A model generated the notes under the pieces. It was not told where the DNA came from. It worked only from the letters and a program-made list of their open reading frames with translations, and ran no database searches. Below are positions 1-12,690 of a DNA stretch of 64,000 bases, in pieces (position 1 is the first letter of the stretch; the number at the start of each line of letters is the position of its first letter). The DNA lies in NCBI GenBank assembly GCA_013397695.1, contig VYZI01000127.1, positions 372,001-436,000 of the forward strand, read 5' to 3'. The position numbers were made by a program, and so were the translations under genes. Source of the DNA: Centropus unirufus. Lineage: Eukaryota; Chordata; Aves; Cuculiformes; Centropidae.

Positions 1-3000
1 GAATCTGCACATCATCATACATGGAGAAGGCAGGTCAGGCTGTCATCAGGGCAAAATACAGCTACTTGATGTCAATTCTCAGTACCCAGGATAGTAGATA
101 ACTTACAAGGCTCAGCTATGCACGCAAAATCCACAATTCTTCCCCCAACCACCAAGCATACAAATTGGGTGAAAATTTTTTAGGATTACCGCAGTTCTGC
201 AGTTTTTGGCCTACTGAGTAGAAACACTTGCAGTTTTGTTTGGTTTTTTTTTTTTTTGTTTGGTTTTGATGGGTGTGCTTTTTTGGTATTGCGTTGTCCT
301 TGGGTTTGTTTTTTTTTTAAATTAAGAAAATAGAGCCAGCCATACAATAAAACTTGTTTGCTTAAACCCAAAGGATGGTAAGTATGAGGAATATATCAAG
401 ATAGTCTGCTTTCAGAACTGCCAATACAAGTAAATGAATACTTATGTGGTATTTTGCTTTCATATGTTAATTTCTGATTCACAGTTGATACCACATATTT
501 GGAACTTAAAGCATAAAAAGGTTTAAAATACAGACTCCATGAATAAAAGCCAACATATCTATCTAGTTAAGCAACATGAGATAATAAAAAAAAAATTGAC
601 ATCAAAGAAACTGCCTCATTCAGCCCTTTCAAAATACTTGTCATTAAAAGACGGTTTGTTGAAACTTCAGACAGGCTAAATGTATGCCACATTTTGAGTG
701 AAAGAATTACCTTTCCAGGGTTGCAATTACAACTGTACTTAGTTGTCATGGCAACCTGGCAACATATAGATGTTGTCAGATGAAGACATCAAGGGGCAGA
801 CAGCGATTTTCAAATCACCACATGCCAAGTGTCATTTTTCGCGGGTATATCTGTGCACAGTTAGGAAAAAATAGCAAAAAATTGGAAAATTAGCATTTTA
901 AAACAGGGTTTGAATAGCATTCAGATTGCTATACTGATACCCCATTTTGCTTAGCTATTTTAGTATTCTTTGACTAATGTGTGCTTTTTCTTCTTTTTTT
1001 TTCAGTTAACATGTTCCCAAAATATAATCACAACATGGGGAGTTGAAAGGCAAAGAGGTCAGGCTCAACTAGGAAGGTTACCATGCTTTGGTGATTGCTT
1101 AAGTCCTGCTATTATCCTCCCCCATCTCTTCCTGTTTGAATTGTCATACTGTCTTGGGTTGGCTATTTTCCGCCAGATGCTCCTTTTAACCTGTTCTACA
1201 ATTCTTTTTGGGACAAAAGGAAAAATGGATCTGTACTAAAAACCATTGTTGAGCATGCCCTAATGATGTGAAGCTCTGCAAAGACTCCAGCTGTGATCTA
1301 TTTGTAAAGGCTGAGGCAGAATCCAGAAAAGATCCAGTACAAATACAGCTTTCAGTTCTTTTCAATAGGCAGCTCCTACTGCGGTGCTGACATCTATCCT
1401 GTTATTTTTACTTGTACTGACCAAGGTGACATTGCTGGTTTATATTAAGAGTTCTGACAAAAGTTTCCTGACCTGGTGTTCAGCTGATTTCCATGGGCTT
1501 CTCATACCATGGTGCCACATTTATTAATGCAAGACCGTACGGTACCAGTTTGAAATTGGAACAGTCCTGAAGAGATGCTTTGTGCATCCTTATATCTAAC
1601 CAGAGTGCATGCAGGTGCTTCTGCTTTAGCAAGACAGATACAGCATTGCAGCATAAGGGTTGCCTGAACAGCAAATAGTGTAAGCCAGCAGAAAACACTC
1701 AATAAAATCTGATTCTTCTTTGGACAAAGCCATATTTTTCAGAGCTTTAAAATAAAGTGAATCTGGATAAGATTTTTCACCACTTAAGTGGTTGAGAAGT
1801 TTTTTCAGTTAGTACTAAACCACCTCAAAACACAAATTTACCACCTCATCAATCCCCAGCTCACTATGAAACTGCCTGGCTCATTGAAATATCCACATAG
1901 TACAAAATTGGAGACTAAAGATGTAGAGTGGAAGTGAAAATTTGTGTAACTCATTAGTTAAGCCTAACTGGAAGTTACTACACCTAATGTGTACACATTT
2001 AAAGAGAAATATTGACATGGGTTTGTTTGTTTCAGTTTATTTGACTGTTTTTTCCCTTTTTAATAGAAATTCATAAGCATTTTATTCTGTTATTCCTAAC
2101 CACCTTCAGCAACCTAAATGATTTAGCAGAACACTTTTTCTCTTCTGCATAAGAATATACAGTGCCTACAGCAAAGTGTTAAGTAACAAAAAGATAATGA
2201 AAATTTACATAAAATACATATAGGTACAGACTGAAAAAAACAATCTTTTTTAAGTGGAAATAGTTTTTGTTTCTATTTATAACAAAAGCTTAGATTGTTC
2301 CGAATACCTAGAAACTTCCCCATAAAATTATATGCTGATTTACACAGCAAGATGACTGGTTTTGTGCTTTCAAATTTCCAATGTTAGAGTGCTGAAGAAA
2401 GATCATCCAGAAAGGTTAGCAGTACTCCACCATATGACTTTTCAGGATTATGACTCAGCATTACTCTTGTGTTTATTTCCTTAACAAATGCTTCAGGAAA
2501 AGCATTGTGTTAAATTCTATCACCTCCCAAGCTTGTAGAAATGAAAACACTGATAAATTGAAATAGTAAACATTTTTCTTCTCTTGTGCAATGAACAACA
2601 ATCTTAATAGTTCAGCTTCACAAAACAGAAGAGGAAAAAGGGTAATCTAAGGAAGTTCTCAGAGCCCAGGTATCTCTCTGTGTGGTAATCACCATGAGAA
2701 AACAGAACTTAGTCCATTTCTTACCAATAATTTTGTAAGAGAAAAAAAGAAAGAACATTGGAAGTATGTATGCATATGTGTACAAAGAAAGAAGTAGAAG
2801 GGTTTTATTAGTACTAGTTCTATATTTGGCTGGCAGTGACATTTAAAACTTCCCTTTAAAATCAAAACTAATATATATTAGAAATTTTCCTGACACTGAT
2901 TAAATTAAATACAAAATCTGGTCAATAATTTGAAATACCATTCCAAAAGGCCCTTCAGTGTTTCATTAATGCATCCTGATCAAGTCAGATGTCTATATCC

Positions 3001-4427
3001 ATTTTTTAGAATATTTTTCTGGAACTCATACCTGTATCAGTTCTCCTCTTGTATTCCTGATTTGAAACAAATAAAGAATCAATTAAATATTTGGGTTTTC
3101 CAAAGAATAAAGTATGCCCTGATTTCTGATCTTAATAGGAAGACAATTTACATCAATTCTGGCTGAGTTGCACCTTTGCCAATAAAAGAATCTGCAGAGA
3201 TATACATATTTGTCACCCAAGGTTATGCCTGAAAGAGCCATCTCATTTTATACAAGCTTTCAAACATCCATCAGACTGTAATGGCCCTTAGTTACTACTT
3301 ACTACAGTAGGCTACAAGTTGTCTCTGTATGGAGTCACTTATTAAGACTACATGTGCTTCCGTGGTCAATCAAAGGTCATTGTTAACTTGTAGGTGACCT
3401 GGGATTGTATTTATCACTTATATGATCTGAAGCACTATAACTTTCCCAGCAAGAAAATTAGTGTTTCTAAAAACTCACCAATCTGCCTTAATTTCTCACC
3501 ATCAGGAATTTTTAGAGGCAACACCAACACTTTTGAAAACAAGGAACCTTAGCAGGCTCACACAATTAGCCTCAGTTTAAGACTTAAGGCACAAAACAAA
3601 TAGGAGAAATGTCAGACTCACCAGAAAACTCTTTCCCTAGCTGGAAGACTTAGAGGAAAATAAAGCTGTATAAGAGCGATCTATACTTTCCAAGTGGGAT
3701 CAAAAATTGTGCTCCTGCACCAAGAGGGAAGAACAATTGCAGGTAAAAAATTCCTCAAAACTCCTAATTTTTCTGAAATTAATGTCGTAAAAAGATACAG
3801 ATCCAAAATTGAAACATAAATTACTAAGGACCAGCCAGAATACAGGCTGACTCTCTAGAAAGGTAGCAGAAACAAAGTCTCTCCCACTGTTTCCCCACCC
3901 AGCTGCGTAAATGAGGACACCAAGACCTGCTTAATCACAAAACAAGCTAAGATTTTAGTGTACTTTCTTATTCTCTTTTTTATCAGAAATTATGTCTCTC
4001 TCCAGCTTGACTTCAGAATCAAGGATTGCTATAAAAGAGCACAGAATACATTGCATGAAATCAGAAAACAATGTACGCAAAGAATATGAGAGACGTTAAA
4101 AACTTGAAAAATCCCACTTTCTAAAACTCTTTTTGACTAAAAAAATGTCAACGTCTTTGGCATTCTAAAGCTATTCATTTTGGTAATAGTAATAGGTCAG
4201 TCCTCAAATGTTGAGATTGGCTTTGATAGTAAGCACTACAGAACAAATCATAAGAAACATTTCCAGAGATGATTAAAATCAATCATCAGTTCTATAAAAC
4301 GTTTTTCCACAGCCCAAACAAATGCCACTCTTCAGGACCCTAACAATTTGTCCCACAAAGAAGAAACATCAGTCAGGTGTTACGAGATCACAGCAATGAA
4401 GTTCTACCCAATTGTCCCACTATAGAG
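1..4427. other. Non-coding AT-rich stretch, no gene recognised
   Basis: I see no exon, RNA gene or recognisable transposon here. T-rich runs occur near 241-330. A polypyrimidine tract ending in AG at 1004-1005 precedes an 89-aa plus-strand open frame (970-1239) that resembles nothing I know. A perfect 14-bp AT palindrome sits at 2868-2881. Other open frames (1480-1702 minus, 2618-2842 minus, 2930-3166 plus) are short, overlapping and of random-looking composition. It is best read as intergenic or intronic DNA. Confidence 0.6.
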
Positions 4428-4545
4428 CCAGGTACCTTGCATTTTACTTAAAGCATGCTCTAGAAATTTGAAAAAAAATCAAAAAATCCTGAGAAGTCAT
4501 TTTAGCTTACGTGCCACTAAGATGTCCTTCACCCATGGGTGTTGC
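4428..4545 (+). repeat. Dispersed direct repeat, copy A
   Basis: This copy starts at CCAGGTACCTT and matches the segment at 5979-6088 over nearly its whole length, in the same orientation and about 1.55 kb away. Shared blocks include TTTTACTTAAAGCATGCTCT, GTCATTTTAGCTTA and AAGATGTCCTTCACC. Differences are scattered substitutions plus a longer A-rich insert in this copy. The similarity is seen directly. Whether it is an old segmental duplication or two copies of an unnamed interspersed repeat cannot be decided here. No coding capacity is apparent. Confidence 0.85.
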
Positions 4546-4622
4546 CCTGAATTTCAACGTGCAAGATCTTGCAGACTAAAAAGACCGAAAAGTTCTTTAT
4601 AAACATTATTATAAAATTGATT

Positions 4623-4636
4623 ATTACACGTGTAAT
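4623..4636. other. Perfect palindrome centred on CACGTG
   Basis: ATTACACGTGTAAT reads identically on both strands and contains the canonical E-box CACGTG, the core site for bHLH-ZIP factors of the MYC/USF type. The sequence is observed; binding is inference. It lies 78 bp after repeat copy A. Confidence 0.4.
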
Positions 4637-5978
4637 CATTTGTGGGTTTTTGTGTTTTATTTTATTTTTTTAACATGATCTCCCCACTTTCTTCATGTCT
4701 TCAAGCATCAGAAAAAAGCACAACTTTAATCTTTAAGTTCAAGTACAATACCATGTCAGCAGAAGTTGTGAATAAGTAAAGTCTCTATGTCAATTCTAAA
4801 CTTCTCTTTCAAGGCAAAGGTGGTGTTGGGATGAGCCAAACTCAAGAGTCTCATGTACCACTTGAGGAACAAAAGTAGTGCAGGGAGATGTCACGACAGA
4901 TAAGAGGCTTATGGGAGCCGATTCAAATTAGCACCCTGGTACCTAGCAGAAGAGAGAACTGGTCTTAAAACTCCAGGTGCAAGCAGAACATATTGCCATG
5001 AACGGGAGGAACAAGAGAGGGAAAAAAATACATCACTTCCCTCAACAGAAATTTAGAAAATCAAGGTGTTGAAATTCTATTATTACTTTTTCTGTCAGCA
5101 TCTTTTGTCAGCTTTTATTCATTTCCCCTTCCAAGCCACACTGTGGCTTTGGAAGGTACAGGAGCCTCTGGTGTGATTTACAGAGGCATCTTGACCTAGG
5201 AAGTTACAAATTATCTCCATAGGATATGGAAGTACTGAACAAGAAACAGAGAAACGTACAAGGCAATATTTCAATCCATTTGTCAAAGCTCCTGAAGGAC
5301 TCATTTGAAGGCAGATGAACTAATATACCCCAGCAGAACAGCCACCAAGAGAGCATTCTGGTTTACTAAAAGGATTTGTAGCCTTTCTTCCATCCCCCAT
5401 CAAAACATACACACTTTAACTTACTGGCTCTTATCTACCTCTCTACTATAATAAAGAAGAGGTTGGAAAAGTTAGTGGAGAGCAAAACAATAGAGTTGGA
5501 AATCATGACCTTTGTGTGTAGTAATTGAAAACCACAGAGAGTTCAAACTGCAGAGCGGACTTCTGGACACATGTGCACTGGGAGCTTTGAAGCCTTGAAA
5601 TTATCCGCGGTTAATAACTCTAGGCTTACATAGCAGAGCTGTCAAACTGTAAGCTATAAGGTGAGTTAAATAATTACAGTTCACAGCACAAATAGGTAAT
5701 TGCAGCATCAAAAAACCCCTATACAGATATATTATTATCTTATTTACAAAGCATACCTTTTTTTTTGTCTCCTGGGAGTTGTACTTGTACCACCTCTTAG
5801 AATATATCAGTTGTAGAAATGCACAGAGCAGATACTGAGACTGCAGTGTCTGTAAATAGCTTAAGAGGGCAGCTGTATCTCTACATACTAGTGTTCCCAC
5901 CATTACACTGTGCTGATAGAAATAACATAGGAAATATTAAAAAACAAACACATAAAAAACCCCAAGTGTAGCTAAGGA
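4637..5978. other. Unique non-coding DNA between the two direct repeats
   Basis: No gene recognised. A 100-aa minus-strand open frame (5601-5903) and a 61-aa one (5119-5304) have no familiar motif and are the length expected by chance. No microsatellite or transposon end was recognised. Confidence 0.55.
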
Positions 5979-6088
5979 CCAGGTACCTTTTATTTTACTT
6001 AAAGCATGCTCTGGAAATATGAAAAAACACCCTAAGAGGTCATTTTAGCTTATGTACCACCAAGATGTCCTTCACCTGTGGGTGCTGT
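5979..6088 (+). repeat. Dispersed direct repeat, copy B
   Basis: Second copy of the element at 4428-4545, in the same orientation. It keeps the CCAGGTACCTT start, the ACTTAAAGCATGCTCT block and the GATGTCCTTCACC block. It differs by scattered substitutions and lacks several A residues present in copy A. Sequences outside the matched segment do not align by eye, so the unit is about 110-118 bp. Confidence 0.85.
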
Positions 6089-9000
6089 TTAAAATCAAGT
6101 GTATTTAAAGCACAACTCTCTGTTATCACCTCAATCTTTCAAACTTTACTCACTAAGTACTGTGCTGTTGCCCAAACACAGTTACATCACTCAGCTGTAA
6201 AAAACTCCATAGCAAACATCTGTGGATGCCATTGTGAATGAAACAATAGCATCAGTGGCTTCTGACTCTGGCTTAACTCACTAATGTATTCCATAAGATT
6301 CATATCACTCAAGTTAAAGAAAAACACAAGATCATAATTGTCTTGGCAACCTGACAATTAGAACCTCTCAATCCCTTTGCCTGGTATACCTTTCAGTATA
6401 AATATTTTATCAATGCCTGTGTCTTTGGAAGAAGGGTTTTCTGATTGCAGTGAGACAATTTATTACCCAAAGGCTGAATGCCTTTTGATTTTTCAATAAT
6501 AATAAATTTCCTTCAGTTGATAAGACACTGTCTTCATAGGCAAAGGAAAACCTCCTGGGGAGGACTTCTGCCATCTGTGCTGTTCACCAGGAGGGTGCTG
6601 AATTTGATACCTGGAAATTTCCATAGGAAGCAGTGCTAACCTCCAGTTTCTAGACTTGGAAAAAAAAAGAAATTAAAATCCATTAAGTTGCAAGCACACT
6701 TACTCCAAGGGAATGAAAAGCTCAATAAACAAATAGGTAAAACAAAAATATATTAAGAGAAAACATTTCAAAAATAGATTACTAAATCAAAATGTTAAGC
6801 ACAGTAGAAAACTAAATCTGAAGTCATATATTTTCAGTGCAAAACAAAATATGTTTGTTTTTTTTTAAAAAAAAAGCAATACCATTTTAGTGGAAATGAG
6901 CATCCCATCTCCAATACCCTCCCCCTTTACTTTTTTTAAGCACAGAACTTTTCAGGAACAGTTTGGAGATACTGCCACATCACAAAATATTGTCATAGTC
7001 TACCATCACCTAATTAAGAGCTTAATTAATACATCAATAGAACAACATGTTAGCCTGTATTAGAAACCCATTTAAGCTCTATTTGTCTGAAGCTGTTACA
7101 AATTAATGATAGCGCCACTAAAGACAGTGCTAAATTTCGAATCCTGCATATTAAATACAGAGATGGTGTTAGAGAAAACAAATGATTAAGGATTATAGTC
7201 AGTGCCAGAAGTAAAAATCATACCGAACCTCTTCAACCACTTTCTGCTAGAATATTTCTCTTCATGATTCTGCATCACAAAATGCAATCATACTTATTCC
7301 CATTAGCTTTCTTTCTCATTGCATCTTCAGCAAGAATTTATTCTCCTCTTCCAGAGGAAACACTTTTGCCTCCATATTAGCTAATCCAAATAAAAGCCAA
7401 CAAGCCCATCTATCTCATCTTTCCCAGGTACTTCACATTCTCCACTTTTCCCATTGTCTATTTATCTGTAAACTCATTTGGACACTTTGGTTACATCAAG
7501 CATGTGATCCTACCAGTTGAGGTGAAAAATTAGAAAAAGGTTTTTTTTTCCTGACAGTAGACTGAGACAGTGAAATCCTTATGCTATACAAGTAGAAGCC
7601 AGAAGAGGGTTCCTCTTAGATTCAGAGTTCTACTTCAAGTTTGCTTGCCTAAATTGAAGGCTTCTTTTCTTTTTCTTCTCCTCTTCCTTAGTATTTCCAT
7701 TCACTTCTCCCTGAACACTTCAGAAATTAACCATTTGATAGAATAAGGTATTTCAAACAGTTTTCTGCAAAGACAGCTAGGAAAACATAGCTTGGATGTT
7801 GTCCTTTTACACCATCAACATCATAGCTTTCCATAGAGATCTCCAAACATGATTTCTTATTTTTTTATGTAAAGTAGCGACTAGATTTACAGAGAACAAG
7901 TTACTTTCTTACCCCTTAGAAAGAAAACTTTTCTTTAAAACTAGAATCAGTCTTCATTTTACATCTTAATATCTGTGTACAGGTGCTTCAAACTGAGGTT
8001 CAAAAATATGTTTTCATTAAACTTTTGAAACAATCTTTTTGCAGTTGTTATGCAAGAGGAAATAAGTTACACCTGCATCCTCTGAACAGCATATTAGTCA
8101 CAGCAGCATTTTTTCATGCTTTCAAAGATTCATCTAATATTTGTATTCTGTTGTAATGGGAATAAGAAAATCTCGGTCCTCTGACTCAATTTTAATTTGA
8201 AGCAAAGCTTCAAAAAATTTTTATCTTAAAATCCTTAGCAGAACTGCACTGCTTCAAAGAAGGAAACCATCAGGAATAGAACTGTATCAATACATTGCCT
8301 AAATAGATACGCTGCAGGAATACAATGCAATCCTTGAATTCACTTTTGGCAGACAGAGCGAATTTTATTTCTCTCTGTGCTCTGCTTACGTGTAGCAGTA
8401 TTTGCTACGTATGAAGACTACCGTACAGTGATAACATAATTTAGGCTTCTATCATGCCAGACTCAGATAACATATAGTTATAACTGTCTTAGCACTATTA
8501 GTTTTATGCTTTAAGACCTAAGAGCAGGCTCTAAATCAGGCTTTACTTCCATACTTCCTGTACTTCACAGTTGCATTCAATGTTGCTTGCTAAATCATCT
8601 GAAGTTATTTTGATTACAAATGATTATGCAGTGCAATGCCAGACTAGAGTGTAATGTCTAAAGTGTAGCATGTCTATGCAAACCTTGTGAACAACAGGGT
8701 AGCTGGAAAACCATGGAACAAAGCAAACAAAAATCCTGTGTAGCTGAAAAACTAGATTTGGGCTCATTTCCATTAGTACAAAAAACAGACTAAAAGAAAA
8801 ACAGCATGAAAACACCAAATTATCTGAGAATAAAAAAAAAGTAAAGAGAAAAAAATGTCAAACAAAAAATAGTATCTCTTTAAAGATAGAACATGGCATA
8901 TAAACTCAGTGCCCAACTGCAGCACGTAGGCGCACAGGTAAAGGGCAGTTGTCAAAACTGTGATATCAAAGTAGGGAAAGAAACCGAGAAACCCTGTTCA

Positions 9001-9271
9001 GAAATGCCACTGATATAATCGCCATTATCATATTATAAATACAGTTTAAGATATGCCACAGAAGTTTAAAAGGGAAAAAAGAAGCTACATGCAGTGGCTT
9101 AAACTAATATGAGAAACACAGCTGGAAACAAGATCCCTGTGAGCACGAAATTTAAGCAAAAATATTTATTATGGAAAGAATACTAGATTATGATACTTCC
9201 TATAAATTATGAATCTGGTTCTGCCACACTTTTCCCCAGATATTTGTCGGCCACTCCCATAATTGAAAATA
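6089..9271. other. Non-coding AT-rich stretch, no gene recognised
   Basis: Unique-looking DNA with short A and T runs (for example near 6660 and 6860). The only open frames above 60 aa (8624-8818 and 8773-8955, minus) overlap each other and have a hydrophobic random composition. No RNA gene, LINE or LTR was recognised. Confidence 0.55.
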
Positions 9272-9620
9272 ATGGAATGGTTTGGATTGTAAGGGATCCT
9301 AAAGATCATCTAGTTCCTACTCCCCTGCCATAGGCAGGGGCACCTTCCACTAGATCAGGATGCTCAAGGCCCCATGCCAGCTGGTCTTGAACACTTTCTG
9401 GACCATCATTCCAGTGTGACAACTGCACCACTCAGCTTGGTGTCTTCTGCAAGCTTGCTGAGGATGCACTCGATCTCACTGTCTATTGCATCAATGAAAA
9501 TATTAAACAACACTGGTCCCAGTATGGATCCCTGAGGGACACCGCTTGTCACAGATCTCCATCTGGACATCGAGCCATTGACCACCCATCTCTGAATACA
9601 GCCATCCAACCAGCCCTTGA
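9272..9620 (-). mobile_element. CR1 LINE fragment, internally deleted
   Basis: The plus strand reads as the reverse complement of an avian CR1 3' end (AATGGTTTGGATTG, CTGCCATAGGCAGGGGCACC, CTCAAGGCCCCATGCC). Near 9405-9415 it jumps directly into the reverse-transcriptase segment, skipping roughly 680 bp that the CR1 copy at 13826-15150 retains. The minus-strand frame carries the CR1 RT signature SGVPQGSILGPVLFNIFIDA. The catalytic box, normally FADDT, reads LAEDT, so one aspartate of the pair is changed. The copy is 5'-truncated near 9620 and cannot be active. Family assignment is from recognised CR1 consensus features; the internal deletion is seen by comparing the two copies. Confidence 0.9.
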
Positions 9621-12384
9621 TGATGATATGGAAGAACCATCCGTGGTTCCTGCTCTCTGGGAGATACACAGACTGCATCCATTGTGGAGCCAGCTACGAC
9701 TTTCGAGGCATTTGATCAGGTATTTGAAACACAGGACAGCAGTAAAGTTGAAGGAGTGGGACTGTACAATGCAAAAAAGAAAAAAAAGTAAAAATGGTTT
9801 GAAATGCAGATGCTGTTTGCATCTAGCAAGATGCAGATGCAGCTTGCTAGAAGTTTTATTCTTGGCTTGAGCCAGTTGCAAGTCACTTGAAAAAAAGGCA
9901 CAGCTGCTTTCTGCCATTTTATGCCATTGATAAGGAAACAGGTTGCCACATGCAATGATAACAATATGAATTGCAGTAAAATTAGAAGAAGCCAGAGTTC
10001 AAAGAGAGCAGTATAGATAAATACGGTGGTGATATGTCTGAAGAGGCAACACATTTAAGACTACATTAACTGACAGCCAGAGAACACAGCAGAAGAAAAA
10101 CAAACGTGGGTAGCATCAAACTCTATATTGCTATTCTCCAGCTACAAAAGCAGCTTTATCAGCAATTCAGAGGAAGGCTGGGCAGCGCAAGCTGAAGAAG
10201 CCATACACTACACTCACATCAAGTATTTAGCACAAAGCTTCTCCCTGAGATAGGTGTGCAGGTGTTTGCAGGATTTAAGACAGAGCAGGGAAGTGGAAGA
10301 GCTAGGGGTCTGTCATGCTGCCTATGCTTTGAGGGAGGCATATGCAAAGGCCAGCACCGGTGGCAGGGTCACTGAAGGGCAGCTCTGCTGCTTTTGCAGG
10401 ACATGGGGAACCAATTCCTTTGCCCCTCTAAAAGAAACTCCCCCTTACCTGAGTAGAAAACCACAAATCTGCTACTCAAAATGCCAACTGAAACAAAAAT
10501 ATATAATTGACATTACTATTATATGTTTTTACTTAATTCAAACATATGTTTTTTTCCGGAGGAGAAGATACACTGGAATGCTGAAAGATTATCATGTTAT
10601 TCCCTGATGGTTAAGTAAGGCTGTTTCTATTTTACTTAGCTTGCACAGCAACTGACACAAACCACAGGAAGCTTGTTCATTTTGTTGACGTTTTTTTTTT
10701 TGTTAAATTTCACCTGGTAGAGGTTAAGCTACCAAACATTTATCCGCTTGCACACACACTTTCAGAAATTCCTCTCAAGTGTTTGCAAGAAATACTGTGC
10801 CACTGGTCTGCTGTATGCATACTCGATAGTTATCTGGTGACAGGTGGAATTGACTGTAACACTGTTCAAATTTTGTATTTCAAATGGTATTGAAGAAAAA
10901 TGTGAAATAATCTGTAAGACCAGATTCTAATTATTTGATAAACTTGATTAATCCTAACAGATTTTCAATGTATTTCTTCCTAGAAGTATAGATTTGACCA
11001 ACCTGAAATATTTCAGTTCTGCTATCACAATGGATTCCCTATGAATTAAATGATAATAACTGTGTACAGTCATATCACTGAATAAAATTCCATTATACTA
11101 ATAATCACCACATCCACAGATGAAGCTATGGGTATCAGAAGAAAAGGTATGCGAACTGTAAAATCTACCCTGCGTATAATCTTGTTTGATCTTCCACAAA
11201 AATTCCTTTTTCCCTATGATCAAACAACACATCTGAGAGTACTGAAAACATGTTGCTGCTCTCAAATAACAAATTATTTTTACACATTTACAACATGTTA
11301 TAATTTGATATATTATCAGCTCCAATACAGATTATTCTGTTCTAGGACATGACATCGTTCCTTACAGCTTCACTTTACTTAAAATTACATGGTGTGATAT
11401 TATAAACACAAACGCAAGTAGATTTATCAGAGAGGGTTTCCAAAGGGGAGGCAAGTACTTTAGAGACATTCAGTGCATTTTTTTATTAAGTAATAAATTA
11501 AGCTTAATTTTGCATATCAGTAGTTTATAAATAAATCTGAAAGACAATAATATATTAAGATCCCAGCCCAAGGTATAAAAAAGAAGATTTGATGATAATT
11601 TGATTATTTTTTTCTTTTCTGAGCAAGGCAATTGGGAGACACTAAAAAAGAAAAATCAACTAGACTTTAAAGTGCAAAAAAATCTCATAATTCCACTTTA
11701 TTTGTTTAGTATCACAAATTTTACTGTGTCATGCTCTACTCCTCCTAAATTGCCTTACCCCAAGAGGAGCCAGAGGGAGAACTGTGTGGCCTGCTGCTAT
11801 GTGACCTGCTGCTTTCCTTTAAAGATGATGAATAGCTGATAGAAAAGCTCACGTTGCACAGATAAACAACCACCTCAATGGGGCATGTAAATTAGCAGAC
11901 ATTTAATATCCAAGCTGTCATCATGGCCACATAGTAGGCAAAGTAGTGTCAAAGGCATTCCACTTTCTCAACATACCACGTCCAATGAAGCACCAGTGGC
12001 ACTGACATGGCAAAGTACATGGAAACTGGGATCCTGCTGCCGTGGTCTCTGGCCCACCATAAGAAAACAACCGTGTGGTTTTTAAGATCTGCTCTTGTTT
12101 GTAGCAATTCTGCAGTGGGCAAAAGATTCTCAGGTTGTCTCAGGGATTACTATGGCTTCAAGGATCCATGCCATTCCAAAGCACATTTTAGCAAAAATAA
12201 GATATTTATCTGCAACAAACTTGCTTCTCAGAAGAGAGCATAACAATAATTGCAAAGATCTATGTGTAACAGCAGCTGGATGCTCCATTTCTTGTACAAA
12301 TATGCATTCATCTCACTTAAATGAGATGTCATCCATGTTAGTGATAGATGAATCTTTGTCTAACCAATGATTTTTTATTTTTTT
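9621..12384. other. Non-coding stretch between CR1 copies
   Basis: Open frames of 122 aa (9549-9917, minus), 112 aa (9716-10054, minus) and 117 aa (10254-10607, plus) overlap on opposite strands or run out of the CR1 fragment, and none shows a known domain. A small hairpin sits at 9823-9850. The 10140-10440 part is somewhat GC-richer than its surroundings. No defensible gene. Confidence 0.5.
9823..9850. repeat. Short perfect inverted repeat (8-bp stem)
   Basis: CTAGCAAG at 9823-9830 is the exact reverse complement of CTTGCTAG at 9843-9850, with a 12-nt loop. The loop contains ATGCAGATGC, which also appears in nearly the same form at 9804-9813. The stem is too short to claim an RNA gene. Confidence 0.6.
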
Positions 12385-12690
12385 TCAACACATTTCAGTG
12401 GCTTTCTAAATGTGGAATGCAATTCCTCGTGAGAAATGTAAATAAATGTCTGATAGAGAAGATTAAATCAGCTATAAATTCAATTCACAGGAGTGAATCT
12501 CACCAAAGATCATTTTGCTAGATCTCCGAGTGAAGTGTGAATATAACTTTGTTTTCAGTGATACATATCTGCTGAGCAAATATATTTGATGGAGGTGATT
12601 TTCGTTATCCATTCTCTTGGTGTTGTCCATTAACAGCAATTATGTAGCTGACTAAATGCCAGCATGTTTGACTCAGAAAAGAAATGATGG
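12385..12690. promoter_or_regulatory. Candidate conserved non-coding element
   Basis: This is a block of balanced, non-repetitive, AT-leaning sequence with no ORF and no repeat signature. It is dense in motifs of the kind found in vertebrate developmental enhancers, such as AGATTAAATC, CAGCTATAAATTCAATT and ACAGCAATTATG. The judgement is compositional only. No alignment could be run, so the call is a hypothesis. Confidence 0.2.

Noticed and set aside
970..1239. Possible exon: pyrimidine tract and AG at 1005 followed by an open frame
   Set aside because: No recognisable protein, no supported donor site, and T-runs ending in AG are common in AT-rich DNA.
9549..10054. Overlapping 122-aa and 112-aa minus frames near the CR1 fragment
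   Set aside because: They lie in different phases of the same strand, one runs into CR1 sequence, and both lack domains.
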